Shown here one piece after another: positions 1 to 9,143 of a stretch of 64,000 nt of DNA. Origin of the DNA: Pseudomonas uvaldensis (GTDB lineage Bacteria; Pseudomonadota; Gammaproteobacteria; Pseudomonadales; Pseudomonadaceae); the NCBI RefSeq assembly GCF_021271205.1, contig NZ_JAIWKS010000001.1, positions 62,001 to 126,000 on the forward strand, written 5' to 3'. The first letter of the stretch is position 1. Every line of letters starts with the position of its first letter. Both the position numbers and the translations under genes were made by a program. The notes beneath the pieces were generated by a model. That model was not told the origin of the DNA, searched no databases, and was given only the letters and a program-made list of their open reading frames with translations.

Positions 1-1
1 C

Positions 2-1177
2 TTTTCCGGCACCAAGTTCCTCGGCCTGGCGCTGGTGTTGATTCTGATGCTGCAATTGGCCCTGCGTCAGATTCCGGAGACGCGCCTGCGCAGCAATATC
101 TGGCGGCCACTGGTCGGTTTCATGATGCTGTACGGCCTGAGCCTGTTGCTGTCGGAAAACATGGACCTGTCCCTGACGCATTTTCGCGACCTGGGGGTGG
201 GTCTGGTCCTGTTCGTGATAACACTGTTGATTGGCCGCGAACTGAACCTGGACCTGTTCTGCCGAGTGGTGACCCTGAGCGTTGCCACGACCTGCGTGAT
301 GGCGATGTTTTCCGCCCGGTACCAGGAACAGGGGCGCGCCTCGGGGCTGCTGGCAGACCCGAACGTCTTTGCTCTGCTGATCGCCTTCACCGTGCCCCTG
401 GCGTTGCTGCTGGTGATGCGCGGCCCGAGCCTGCTACATCGCTTGTTCTGGGGCGGCTGCTTCATCCTGTTACTGGGGGGCATGACCAAGACCGAGTCGC
501 GCTCGGGGCTGGTGGTGTTGATGCTCAGCCTGATGATCGGCCTCTACCACTATCGCGCACAATTGCCACGCGTCCGCCCACGACACCTGGGGTTCGCCAT
601 GCTCGGGCTGGCCATTCTGATACCCGTGGCAATCGCCGTGATGCCGGACGGTTACGTGGCACGCATCCAGTCATTGAGCATCCTCAGTAACGGCGCCCGC
701 GCCCACCAGGACGAATCCCTGGGGCGCCGCGCCTCGTACATCGTCGTCGGCAGTCAGATGATCCGGGAGAACCCCGTGCTGGGCTCGGGCCCCGGCACCT
801 TCCCGCTGCATTACGCACCCACCGGCTACGCCAAGGCGTTCTCGGCCAACCGCAAGCTCGGTGACCTGTATCGCCGGGCCCATAACACCTATCTGGAGAT
901 CTTCAGCGAAATCGGCATTCCGGGCGGGTTGATGTTCGTCGGCATGCTCGGCCTGGGCCTGTACAACCTGTGGCACGCCCGCCGGCTCTGGCTGGCGCGC
1001 CGGGACTGGGCGCAGGCGGACTTGCTGACGCACCTGGGCACGAGCTTCCTGTCGCTGATGCTGTTCCTGATGTTCCTCAGCGCCCCGAACCATAAATTGC
1101 TGTGGATCATGCTCGCCCTCACCAGCGTGCTGCGCTACGACGCTGAACAGGCCCCGCCACGAGAGGCTCGCCCATGA
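2..1177 (+). CDS. O-antigen ligase / Wzy-type polysaccharide polymerase-like membrane protein (5' end outside window)
   Basis: The reading frame is open from base 2, so the true start lies upstream; an internal GTG at 35 is probably not the start. The protein is built of many hydrophobic segments, with one long periplasmic-type loop at about residues 205-290 that carries the polar, Arg-rich stretch around SLGRRASYIVVG and GSGPGTFPL. That is the layout of the O-antigen ligase/polymerase family (Wzy_C). It would act in the inner membrane, joining repeat units of a surface polysaccharide. Its stop overlaps the next glycosyltransferase by 4 bases (ATGA), so the genes are probably translationally coupled. 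The substrate cannot be told from sequence, and ligase versus polymerase is not resolved. Confidence 0.8.
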   Translation, partial: FSGTKFLGLALVLILMLQLALRQIPETRLRSNIWRPLVGFMMLYGLSLLLSENMDLSLTHFRDLGVGLVLFVITLLIGRELNLDLFCRVVTLSVATTCVMAMFSARYQEQGRASGLLADPNVFALLIAFTVPLALLLVMRGPSLLHRLFWGGCFILLLGGMTKTESRSGLVVLMLSLMIGLYHYRAQLPRVRPRHLGFAMLGLAILIPVAIAVMPDGYVARIQSLSILSNGARAHQDESLGRRASYIVVGSQMIRENPVLGSGPGTFPLHYAPTGYAKAFSANRKLGDLYRRAHNTYLEIFSEIGIPGGLMFVGMLGLGLYNLWHARRLWLARRDWAQADLLTHLGTSFLSLMLFLMFLSAPNHKLLWIMLALTSVLRYDAEQAPPREARP

Positions 1178-2133
1178 GCCGGGTCAGCATCGTGATTCCG
1201 ATGTACAACGAAGCCCGGCACATCGAGCGCACGCTATTGGCAGCCCGGGAAGCGGCTCGCCAGGCAGCGCTGGAGTGCGAATTGATCGTGGTGGACAACG
1301 GCTCCGACGACCATGGCCCGCGCATCGCCAACGAGCTGGGCGCGCGCGTGTTGATCGTGCCCGACGTACACATCGGCGCGCTACGTAATCGCGGTGCCGC
1401 TGTTGCCAGCGGCGAGTGGCTGGCGTTCATCGACGCTGACATCGAGATGCCCGCCAACTGGCTCACGTCGCTGCTGGAACTGGAAAGCCGCCAGGGCGAT
1501 GTGCTGGGACTGGACCTGGACACCCCACGCCAGGCGCCATGGTTTGCCGAAGCCTGGCAACGCCGCAGCCAGCGCCCCGGCGCCCATCGCCTGCATCGAG
1601 TGCAGTGGCTGCCCAGTGCCAACCTGTTGATGCGTCGTTCATGGTTCGAACGGGTCGATGGTTTCGATGAAACACTGCGCACCGGCGAGGACAAGGATTT
1701 CTCCTTGCGCCTGCGCCAGGCCGGCGCGCAGTTGTTACTGGTCAACGAAAGCGTGGCCCTGCACTGGGGCTATGAAGGCAGTTGGCGCGAGTGGATGAGC
1801 AAGGAACTCTGGCGCCAGGGCAGTCACGTGCAACTGCTGCGCAGCCATGGCCCGAGTCTGCGCCTGCTGCGTTTCCCGGCCCTGTCCATCGGCATCTGGG
1901 GGCTGGATCTGCTGGCACTGGTCGCGCTGCTACAGGGCCAGCTGGGTCTGGCACTGATGATCCTGCTGGTTTCCTCGTTGCCAACGCTGCTGCTCAGCCT
2001 GCGCCAGAGCCGCCGCGATCTGCGCCTGACGCTGCAGCTATGGGCCCTGCATGGCATACGCCTGCACCTCACCGGCGCCGCATTGCTGCTCAACCTGTGT
2101 CATTGGAACGCCAGGAGACCTGCCCGTGGCTGA
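1174..2133 (+). CDS. Family 2 glycosyltransferase
   Basis: The protein has 319 residues. A GT-A nucleotide-sugar fold starts directly at the N-terminus (VSIVIPMYNEARHIE). A DxD metal/nucleotide motif (IDADIEM) lies near residue 90 and the acidic acceptor-side motif GEDKDFSLRLRQAG near residue 170. Two or three hydrophobic segments follow residue 230, so the enzyme is probably anchored in the inner membrane with its active site in the cytoplasm. It would add one sugar to the lipid-linked repeat unit. ATG 1174 overlaps the upstream stop, and its end overlaps the next start by 8 bases. The sugar specificity is unknown. Confidence 0.88.
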   Translation: MSRVSIVIPMYNEARHIERTLLAAREAARQAALECELIVVDNGSDDHGPRIANELGARVLIVPDVHIGALRNRGAAVASGEWLAFIDADIEMPANWLTSLLELESRQGDVLGLDLDTPRQAPWFAEAWQRRSQRPGAHRLHRVQWLPSANLLMRRSWFERVDGFDETLRTGEDKDFSLRLRQAGAQLLLVNESVALHWGYEGSWREWMSKELWRQGSHVQLLRSHGPSLRLLRFPALSIGIWGLDLLALVALLQGQLGLALMILLVSSLPTLLLSLRQSRRDLRLTLQLWALHGIRLHLTGAALLLNLCHWNARRPARG

Positions 2134-3262
2134 ACTCATTTACTGGACTTGTCTGTTGCTGCCGGTGTACGCCTACCTCGGCTATCCGCTGATGTTGAGC
2201 CTGCTGGTGCCACTGTTTCCTGTCCGCCACTACGGCCGGGCATTGCCGATGGATGTCAGCATCGTCATCGCCGCTCACAACGAAGCACGGCACATCGAAG
2301 ACAAACTGCGCACCTTGCTGGCCCAGGATTATCGGGCGCATTCGCTGCGAATCATCCTCGTCAGCGACGGCTCCACCGACGACACCGTGGCCCGCGCGCA
2401 TCGGGTCGTCGATCCGCGCATCAGCGTGCTCGACCTGCCACGCCAGGGCAAGGCCGCCGCCCTCAATGCCGGCGTGGCCCACAGCAGCGGCGAGATCCTG
2501 GTGTTCACCGATGCCGACAACCAATGGTCCTACGACACCCTCCGCCATTTGCTGGCGCCGCTGGGCGATCCGGAAGTCGGCGCCTGCGCCGGCCACATGG
2601 AAATCCCGATACCGGGCGCAGGCCTGAGCCTGGGCGACAGTCTGTACCGTCATTACGAAGGCTGGCTGCGCCGGGTGGAAAGTCGCACCGACTGCATGGT
2701 CTCGGCCGACGGCGCGCTGTTGGCCTTGCGTCGGGAACTGTTCGAGCCCATACCGGCCCAGGTCAACGACGATTTCTTCCTCAGTACCTGCGCACCGGCA
2801 GCCGGCAAGTCCATCGTCTACGTGCCCCAGGCGCGGGTGACCGACCAGGGCGTGGACGAGGCCGACAAGCAGTTTCGTCGGCGCCAGCGAGTCACCGTCG
2901 GCGGCCTGCTGAGCCTGGCCCATCGCCGGGCGCTGCTCAACCCGCTGCGTCATGGGCTTTACGCCATCGCACTGATGAGCCACAAACTGATCCGACGCCT
3001 GGCCCCCGTGCTACTGCTGCCGCTGTTGCTCAGCAACGCCTGGCTGTGGGACGACCATCTGTTCTATCGCCTGACACTGGCGGGACAACTGTTCGGCTAT
3101 GCCATGGCGATGATCGGCCTGTTGGACCGGCGTCATCGCTTGCCCCGGCCCTTTCGTCTGGCCGCGTTCGTGCTGGTGACAATGACGGGCATGAGCCTGG
3201 GCCTGTGGCAGTTCCTGCGAGGCCAACGCTACAGCCAATGGAACCCCGAGCAGAACCGCTGA
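2126..3262 (+). CDS. Processive-type family 2 glycosyltransferase (membrane)
   Basis: I chose GTG 2126 (378 residues) because AGGAG lies about 9 bases upstream; an in-frame start at 2051 would run far into the previous gene. One membrane segment at residues 5-25 is followed by a GT-A domain starting near residue 40 (MDVSIVIAAHNEARHIED) with the DAD motif in VFTDADNQW. A VNDDFFLS acidic motif and QFRRRQRVTVGG stand where the ED and QxxRW motifs of synthase-like enzymes lie. Three hydrophobic segments end the protein. The layout resembles poly-GlcNAc/cellulose-synthase-like enzymes, but the QxxRW motif is imperfect, so processivity is inference. It overlaps the preceding glycosyltransferase gene. 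Confidence 0.85.
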   Translation: MAELIYWTCLLLPVYAYLGYPLMLSLLVPLFPVRHYGRALPMDVSIVIAAHNEARHIEDKLRTLLAQDYRAHSLRIILVSDGSTDDTVARAHRVVDPRISVLDLPRQGKAAALNAGVAHSSGEILVFTDADNQWSYDTLRHLLAPLGDPEVGACAGHMEIPIPGAGLSLGDSLYRHYEGWLRRVESRTDCMVSADGALLALRRELFEPIPAQVNDDFFLSTCAPAAGKSIVYVPQARVTDQGVDEADKQFRRRQRVTVGGLLSLAHRRALLNPLRHGLYAIALMSHKLIRRLAPVLLLPLLLSNAWLWDDHLFYRLTLAGQLFGYAMAMIGLLDRRHRLPRPFRLAAFVLVTMTGMSLGLWQFLRGQRYSQWNPEQNR

Positions 3263-3274
3263 GGAGCATGGCCG

Positions 3275-4279
3275 ATGTCGATCAAACAAGTCTTCAAGCG
3301 CACCGGCGGCTGGCTGTACCTGAACACGTCCCTGGGACGCGGCCCGCTGCGGGGCGCCGGCGTGATCCTGATGCTGCACCGCGTGCTAAGCAATGATCGC
3401 GCCGCCGAACTGCCCCATCGCAACGAACTGTGCGTGGGACCGGAAGCCTTCGAACATCTGTTGATCTGGCTGCAACGATACTTCGAATGCGTGCCGCTGA
3501 TGTCTCTGCTACTGGCCGATCCCGCCAGCGTACCGGACCGTCCACGGGTCGCCCTGACCTTCGACGATGGCTGGCGCGACAACGCCATGAACGCCTTTCC
3601 CCTACTGCGCCAGTATCAGGTGCCGGCGAGTATTTTCCTGTCCACCGATTTCATCGGCAGTCGCCAGCATTTCTGGTGGGAAAGCATCGGCGAAACCTTG
3701 TGGGGCAGTCATGGGCAGGTGGCGCGGCATGTGCTGATTGAACACCTGCAGGATGTCGGCCGCCCCTTGCCGGTGATGCTCGATGACCTGGATGACGAAC
3801 GCCGCAGCCTGTCGCTCATGCATTACCTGCAAAACCTGAAGACCCTCACCCCACGAGAGCTGGACGCCCTTACCCAGGCCTGCCCGCAGGGTGCCCTGCC
3901 CCAGGCACTGGACTGGACGCAGGTGCGAATGCTCGAAGACTCCGGCCTGATCCGCTTCGGCCCCCATGGCGCCAGCCACGCGATCCTCACCGGACTGGAC
4001 GACCAGCGCCTGCACGAAGAACTGTGCCGTAGCCGCATAGCCCTGGAAAACGGGTGTGCCCAGCCATTGCCGGTGTACTGCTATCCCAATGGCGATAACG
4101 ATGAGCGAGTGCGCCGGCAGGTGGCGGCCCACGGCTTTGCATTCGGCCTGGGCACCGAGACCGGGCTGTATCGCCACGATGGCGATCCGTTGAATCTGCC
4201 GCGTTTTGGCGTCAGTCAGCGTAACGCTCATCATCCCGAACTGCTGGCCTGGCGTATCCGTCGAGGGGCTCGCTCATGA
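3275..4279 (+). CDS. Polysaccharide deacetylase (NodB-type)
   Basis: The protein has 334 residues. NodB motif 1 is clear as LTFDDGWRD near residue 95, with the two metal/catalytic Asp residues. An HGASH segment near residue 230 supplies the H-x3-H metal ligands, though further along than in minimal NodB proteins because of an insert of about 80 residues. YCYPNGDND follows near the C-terminus. Members remove N- or O-acetyl groups from polysaccharides. I see no convincing signal peptide, so it may act on cytoplasmic lipid-linked intermediates. It starts 12 bases after the preceding glycosyltransferase and overlaps the flippase start by 4 bases. Confidence 0.88.
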   Translation: MSIKQVFKRTGGWLYLNTSLGRGPLRGAGVILMLHRVLSNDRAAELPHRNELCVGPEAFEHLLIWLQRYFECVPLMSLLLADPASVPDRPRVALTFDDGWRDNAMNAFPLLRQYQVPASIFLSTDFIGSRQHFWWESIGETLWGSHGQVARHVLIEHLQDVGRPLPVMLDDLDDERRSLSLMHYLQNLKTLTPRELDALTQACPQGALPQALDWTQVRMLEDSGLIRFGPHGASHAILTGLDDQRLHEELCRSRIALENGCAQPLPVYCYPNGDNDERVRRQVAAHGFAFGLGTETGLYRHDGDPLNLPRFGVSQRNAHHPELLAWRIRRGARS

Positions 4280-5580
4280 GCCGCGGCCATTACCTCAAGC
4301 ATCTGGCGCTGAGCATGGGCACGCGCCTGGCGATGATCGGCCTGCGCCTGCTGCGCAACGTGTTGTTGGCCCGGATTCTGGGGCCCAGCGAACGCGGGCT
4401 GTTCGCCCTGCTCAGTACCCTGCCCGACCTGATCAGCGCAATCACCAGCGGTGGCTTGAATTCCGCCGTGGGCTATCAGGCGGCCCAGCAACGCTCAATA
4501 GGACTGCTGCTCAGTCAGGTGCTGGTCTTCGGTTGTCTGCTGGCCGGGTTACTGACATTGCTGGTGGTGGCGCTGGTGCGCGAATTCGGCGGCGAACTGG
4601 ACATCACCACGCAGTTGGGGCTGCTGGCATGGTTGCTGTTGCTGGCCGTGCCGTTGACCGTTCTGAAAAGCGGTTTGCTGACGTTGCACAACGCATCCGG
4701 TGGCGTGGGTGCCTTCAATGCCCTGCGCCTGACGGAATCCCTGGCGCCGCTGGTGCTGTTCTTGGTGTTGTTCTGGATGTGGCAGGACGCTGCCCTGGAA
4801 GCAGCCCTGATCAGCTGGCTGACGGGTCTGGGCCTGGTAGTGCTGGCTGGCTGGGTGTGGCTGCGACGGGATCACGACGTGTCGTTGCAATGGGACCGCG
4901 CCAGCCAGCACGAACTGTTGCGCTACGGCGCCCGCAGCCACCCGGACCTGCTGTTCCAGCAGGTGGTGTTGCGCTCGGATTTCCTGTTCATCGGCGCCCT
5001 GCTGGGCAGCACGGCCCTGGGGCATTACGCAATGGCCAGCGCTGCCGCCGAACTGCTGCTGATCGTGCCGGAAGCGGTGACCACGCCACTGATGAAACGC
5101 CTGCTGCAGCAGGACACCGACATGCAGCGCCTGACCCCCTTCGCCCTGCGCCTGACCGCCACCGTCATGCTCGGCGCCTGCCTGGGCATGGCATTGATTG
5201 GCCAATGGTTGATCGTCACCCTGTTCGGCGTCGCTTATCAGCCAGCTTATCCAGCCTTGCTGGCATTGCTGCCGGGGCTGTTCGGGCTGTGCTATGCGAG
5301 CATCCTGCGCCTGGACCTGCTGGGCAAGGACCGGCCTGGTACGGTTTCGCTGCTGATGGGGTTGGGCGCGGTGTTGAACCTGGCGCTGAACGTGGTGCTG
5401 ATTCCGCACTATGGCATCGTCGGCGCGGCCGCCGCGTCGTCAATCGCCTACCTGGGCGTGACCTTGGCCCTGCTGGCGATGTACTGCCGCCTCAGCGGAG
5501 TAGCGTTGTGGCAGACCTTGCTCATCCTGCCCAGCGATTTGCTGCCGATGCGCCAGATGCTGATGGGGAAATCGGCATGA
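4276..5580 (+). CDS. Polysaccharide flippase, Wzx/MVF-type
   Basis: The protein has 434 residues and is almost entirely hydrophobic helices, about 12 predicted, with the N-terminal pattern of Wzx-type exporters (RLLRNVLLARILGPSERGLFALLSTL) and a second half that repeats the first. Such proteins flip undecaprenyl-linked repeat units across the inner membrane. Position between glycosyltransferases, a deacetylase and secreted proteins fits that role. The ATG overlaps the deacetylase stop, and its own stop overlaps the next possible ATG at 5577. The family is confident; the substrate is unknown. Confidence 0.87.
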   Translation: MSRGHYLKHLALSMGTRLAMIGLRLLRNVLLARILGPSERGLFALLSTLPDLISAITSGGLNSAVGYQAAQQRSIGLLLSQVLVFGCLLAGLLTLLVVALVREFGGELDITTQLGLLAWLLLLAVPLTVLKSGLLTLHNASGGVGAFNALRLTESLAPLVLFLVLFWMWQDAALEAALISWLTGLGLVVLAGWVWLRRDHDVSLQWDRASQHELLRYGARSHPDLLFQQVVLRSDFLFIGALLGSTALGHYAMASAAAELLLIVPEAVTTPLMKRLLQQDTDMQRLTPFALRLTATVMLGACLGMALIGQWLIVTLFGVAYQPAYPALLALLPGLFGLCYASILRLDLLGKDRPGTVSLLMGLGAVLNLALNVVLIPHYGIVGAAAASSIAYLGVTLALLAMYCRLSGVALWQTLLILPSDLLPMRQMLMGKSA

Positions 5581-7685
5581 AATTCTTCGTCGCCTGCCAG
5601 TCCGCCATCGCGAGCAGGCTCGCTCCCACAGTGGGCGATGACTGCCCGCTCCCACAGGGGCTGGGCGGAGGTCACAGCACCGGAGAACCACACAGATCCA
5701 ATGTGGGAGCGAGCCCGCTCGCGATGGGGTCGACACGGTGGTGGACGATCGGCCTCTGGGCCATGGCGCTATCGGCCCAGGGTGGATCCATGGAGTGGAC
5801 CGGTATCCGCGACGGTAGCCTCTATTTGCAAACCGACCGCCCAACCCAGGTGACCGTCCGCTGGGTACCGGCGTGGCAGGCCGATGCCAACGAAGAACGT
5901 CTGTATCTGCTGGACGGCCAGGGCCGCCTGGCGGGCGAGCGACTGATCGAAGCGGCCCAGGAGCGTGGCGAGCAACAGTGGCCGTTGCGGCCGGGCGCCG
6001 CCAGTTATCGATTGGAAATCCCTGGCTACAGTTTTCGCCGTTATAACGTTGAACTCGATGGGCGCACACAGGCCCTGTTCGCCCCGGCCAAGGTGCATTT
6101 CAGCACCGAAACCCACGATGGCGACGAGCTGTATTTCAAGGTCGCAGCCGGCGAGCAGGCAGTTCTGGCAGGCAAGTTCCACGGGGGCGTTCGTGGGCTG
6201 CAAGCCCGCCGCGCCGCAGACGGCAAGCAGCTGCAATTGAACCTCAAGCCGTACCGCGCCTATTGGCAGTTCGACCAGGTGGCACTGCCGATTGCCGATG
6301 TCGAACAGGTCTGGCGCCTGCACTTACAAGGCAACGGCAAGGCTGCGTTCTGGCTGGATGGCACCGCCAACCTGTTCGCCCAGAATCCGACGCACTTACA
6401 GCCCCTGCGCCAGAGTCCTGGGCAAACCCATCTGATGCTGCACCACGAAGCGCTCGGCCCAACCCCCAAGCTGGGCATGTATCTGCCCTACGTGTTGCCA
6501 CCGCCGTCCAGCTACCCCTTGCTCAATGCGATCAAACCCCAAGCGGCCAGCTTCTACAGCCTGGTCGATGTCATGGCGGCCAAGGCCAGTCATGAAGACG
6601 CATTCCGGCGCCTGTATCAGGATCGCTTCGGCATCGACCGGGACATCACCTTGCTGGCCGGCAGCCAACGTCGGGCCGACCTGCAGGCCGACCGGACCAG
6701 TCAGAGCGGCTTGCAAGCCTGGCTCACCGCAACCCGCGCTTTGGGCGGCAAAGGCCTCCATTACCTCAGCTTTGCCGATGAGCCGAACCTCAACTACCCA
6801 GACTTCGCCAGCTTCCAGCAAATTTTCCAGAGCATGGCGGCCCAGGTCCGCGCCGACCCCGCCAACGCACGCGCCGGTGTTCGCATCGCCATACCGGCCA
6901 GTTCACGCTTCACCAACGGTCCGCTGGCCGAGAACGCTGCCGACAAGCGTGGTCTCGACTGGGCACGACGCTTGCTGGATAAGTACGGCGACCAGGTAGA
7001 TGCCCTGGCCTGGCACGAATGGATGATCCGCGACCTGCTGGCGACGCGGGCCTATCGCAACAGCGTACGCCAGGCTGCTCGTCTGGTGGGATTGGATAGC
7101 CAGGGGCGCCCGCGCAAAGCCTTGCTGTTGGACCAGACCAACATGTCCAGCGGCTCGAGCCTGAGCCCTTATGACCAGGAAACCCATTACGCCGCCCTGT
7201 GGTGGACATCCGTGGTCATCAACGCCTCGGCCGACGGCTGGCTGGACATGCTCAACTGGTTCATGCTCGCTGATGAACCCGAGTACCCCAAAGGCATGGT
7301 GCGGGTGCTGGACAACCAGCGCTTCGAACTCAAGCCAGTGGGGCTGGCCCAGCAGTTCATTCAGCAGCACTGGCTCGATCAGGTGCTGCGCCTGGATAAC
7401 GACGCCTTCGAAGTCGACGCCCTGGCCATGGCCACAGGGAAACAACGCAGCCTGCTGGGCGTGAACAAAAGCACACGCGCTCATCAGGTCAGCCTGGACG
7501 GCGTTACCTGTTCCCAGGCTAAAGCAGAACTGGCGTATTTCGGCCCCGACAGTCATATCCGCAGCGCCCCGTTCAATTGCGAGGCCGAGCAGATCCGGTT
7601 TCTCCTGCCTGCAGAAACCCTGTTCGCCCTGGGCTGGACTGCTTCCGCTCCCCCACCACCGGCCATCCATCAGGAGGCACCATGA
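5577..7685 (+). CDS. Secreted glycoside-hydrolase-like protein of the exopolysaccharide locus (start ambiguous, REP in 5' end)
   Basis: Two starts are possible. ATG 5577 overlaps the flippase stop (702 residues). ATG 5724 directly precedes a membrane-export-like segment, WWTIGLWAMALSAQGG (653 residues), but has no clear ribosome site. The 130 bases between them carry an inverted pair of REP sequences, so if 5577 is used the first ~50 residues are REP-encoded. The mature part starts with a beta-rich region (residues ~70-280 of the long form). A probable TIM-barrel region follows, with LSFADEPNLNYPDF, where clan-A glycoside hydrolases have their N-E-P acid/base site, plus ALAWHEWM and LLLDQTNMSSG. 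The role is probably cleavage or binding of the exopolysaccharide, as PslG does in its own locus. Catalytic assignment is inference. Confidence 0.7.
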   Translation: MKFFVACQSAIASRLAPTVGDDCPLPQGLGGGHSTGEPHRSNVGASPLAMGSTRWWTIGLWAMALSAQGGSMEWTGIRDGSLYLQTDRPTQVTVRWVPAWQADANEERLYLLDGQGRLAGERLIEAAQERGEQQWPLRPGAASYRLEIPGYSFRRYNVELDGRTQALFAPAKVHFSTETHDGDELYFKVAAGEQAVLAGKFHGGVRGLQARRAADGKQLQLNLKPYRAYWQFDQVALPIADVEQVWRLHLQGNGKAAFWLDGTANLFAQNPTHLQPLRQSPGQTHLMLHHEALGPTPKLGMYLPYVLPPPSSYPLLNAIKPQAASFYSLVDVMAAKASHEDAFRRLYQDRFGIDRDITLLAGSQRRADLQADRTSQSGLQAWLTATRALGGKGLHYLSFADEPNLNYPDFASFQQIFQSMAAQVRADPANARAGVRIAIPASSRFTNGPLAENAADKRGLDWARRLLDKYGDQVDALAWHEWMIRDLLATRAYRNSVRQAARLVGLDSQGRPRKALLLDQTNMSSGSSLSPYDQETHYAALWWTSVVINASADGWLDMLNWFMLADEPEYPKGMVRVLDNQRFELKPVGLAQQFIQQHWLDQVLRLDNDAFEVDALAMATGKQRSLLGVNKSTRAHQVSLDGVTCSQAKAELAYFGPDSHIRSAPFNCEAEQIRFLLPAETLFALGWTASAPPPPAIHQEAP
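5605..5728. repeat. Inverted pair of REP palindromes
   Basis: ATCGCGAGCAGGCTCGCTCC (from 5607) and its inverted partner ending GCTCGCGATGGGG (5702-5728) face each other, with a shorter CCCGCTCCCACAGG fragment between. This is the common REP doublet of fluorescens-group pseudomonads. Here it lies inside, or immediately before, a coding region rather than between genes. Confidence 0.85.
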
Positions 7686-8371
7686 GCGTTCTACAGAAAT
7701 GTCGTCGTCACGTTCAGCAAAAGGGCCTGCGCGCAGTCTTTAAAAAACTGATCAAGCACTACGTGTATTTCCACACTCGGCTGGTGTGGCTGGAGCACGA
7801 TGTGCGGACCCCGCTTCCTGCGCATAACCTCAAGCCCTACCCACCCATGCGCCTGGAGTTCATCACGGTCAGCAATGCCGATGCCTTTGCCCGGCACTTC
7901 GGCGACCGCGTCGAAACCATGCGCGAGCTGGCGGCCGAAGGCTACACCGGCTTGATGTACCTGGATGCTCAGGGCGACACCGTGGGTTTCGCCTGGGCCA
8001 GCACAAAAGACTATTTCGACCGCCATTTCTATCGGTGCAACTTTCCGATCAAGCCTGGCGAGTACTTTCAGTTCGGTGGCGAGATGATCCGCGCCTACTG
8101 GGGTTCCAATATGTCGGCGGACATGCAGTTGGAGGTATGGAAAGTCATGGCAGGCAAAGGTTGCCAAACGATGGTCGATGTCTGCGACTTGCAAAACATT
8201 CCGGCGATCAAGATGCACCTGCGCATGGGCTTTCAGGAGCGCGGCAAGATCACCCACGTGTATCGCCTGTTCGGTCGCTGGCGTTTTTTCCGCGACACGT
8301 TCTACCGCGGCTCGGCACTGGACGCCTTTCGTAAACCGGCCCCACCGCTTGCATCGACCGCGCCGGCCTGA
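7682..8371 (+). CDS. GNAT-like acetyltransferase, copy 1 of a tandem pair
   Basis: The protein has 229 residues. ATG 7682 overlaps the previous stop (ATGA) and has a strong AGGAGG site 5 bases upstream. It has a basic N-terminus (LQKCRRHVQQKGLRAVFKKL), then a compact alpha/beta domain with RVETMRELAAEGYTGLMYLD, a central strand GDTVGFAWAS and a C-terminal LHLRMGF-like segment, typical of GNAT folds. It probably transfers an acyl group to a sugar or lipid intermediate. It is about two-thirds identical, by eye, to the next gene and exactly the same length. The fold assignment is moderately sure and the substrate is unknown. Confidence 0.72.
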   Translation: MSVLQKCRRHVQQKGLRAVFKKLIKHYVYFHTRLVWLEHDVRTPLPAHNLKPYPPMRLEFITVSNADAFARHFGDRVETMRELAAEGYTGLMYLDAQGDTVGFAWASTKDYFDRHFYRCNFPIKPGEYFQFGGEMIRAYWGSNMSADMQLEVWKVMAGKGCQTMVDVCDLQNIPAIKMHLRMGFQERGKITHVYRLFGRWRFFRDTFYRGSALDAFRKPAPPLASTAPA

Positions 8372-8388
8372 TGCCCATGGCGCTTCCC

Positions 8389-8414
8389 CCCATCGCGAGC
8401 AAGCTCGCGATGGG
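8389..8414. repeat. REP palindrome between duplicated genes
   Basis: CCCATCGCGAGC and GCTCGCGATGGG form a perfect 12-bp inverted repeat with a 2-base loop. It sits in the 77-base gap between the two GNAT-like copies and could affect differential mRNA stability. Confidence 0.85.
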
Positions 8415-8448
8415 ATTTACCCAAACCGGCTCCTCGCCAGGAGGCACC

Positions 8449-9138
8449 ATGAACGTTCTGCAAAAACTGCGTGATCGCATTCGGACAAAAGGTCTGCGCG
8501 CCGTTCTGAAACAACTATGCAAACACTACGTGTACTTCCACGAACAACTGGTGTGGATGGAACGCGATCTGGTCAGCCCGATACGGCCCAACAACCTCAG
8601 GCCCTATGCACCGTTGCGCCGGGAAATCATTACTACCGTTAATGCCGATGCCTTCGCCACGTACTTTGGCGACCGTGTCGAGACCATGCGCGAACTGGCC
8701 GCCGAAGGCCACACCGGACTCATGTACCTGGACGACAAGGGCGACACCGTCGCTTTCATCTGGGGCAGTACACGGGACTATTTCGACCGCCATTTCTTTC
8801 GCTGCTGGTTCCCGGTCAAACCGGGCGAATTCTTCGAGTTCGGCGGTGAGCTGTACCGCGCTTACTGGGGGACCCGGCTATCGGTGGATATTCAACTGGA
8901 TCTGTGGAAAGCCATGGCCGAGCGGGGTTGCAACAAAGTGGTCGATGTTTTCGAACTGCGCAACGTTCCCGCCGCCAAGCTGCACCTGCGCATGGACTAT
9001 CAAGAGCGCGGCCAGATCACTCATATGCATTGTTTGTTCGGCCGCTGGCGGTTTTTCCATGACACGTTCTACACCGGTTCGATCCTGGACTCTTTTCGTA
9101 AACCGGCCAAGCCGGTTGCATCCACTGCGGCGGCCTGA
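8449..9138 (+). CDS. GNAT-like acetyltransferase, copy 2 of a tandem pair
   Basis: The protein has 229 residues. The start at 8449 follows CAGGAGGCACC, the same leader as copy 1; an in-frame ATG at 8371 would include the REP. The sequence is collinear with copy 1 without gaps, conserved in KGLRAV, HYVYFH, GDRVETMRELAAEG, DYFDRHF and FGRWRFF, and varied between these blocks. The pair arose by duplication and has diverged, so the copies may act on different acceptor positions. It lies 5 bases before the FemAB-like gene and belongs to the same operon. Confidence 0.72.
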   Translation: MNVLQKLRDRIRTKGLRAVLKQLCKHYVYFHEQLVWMERDLVSPIRPNNLRPYAPLRREIITTVNADAFATYFGDRVETMRELAAEGHTGLMYLDDKGDTVAFIWGSTRDYFDRHFFRCWFPVKPGEFFEFGGELYRAYWGTRLSVDIQLDLWKAMAERGCNKVVDVFELRNVPAAKLHLRMDYQERGQITHMHCLFGRWRFFHDTFYTGSILDSFRKPAKPVASTAAA

Positions 9139-9143
9139 CTTCC

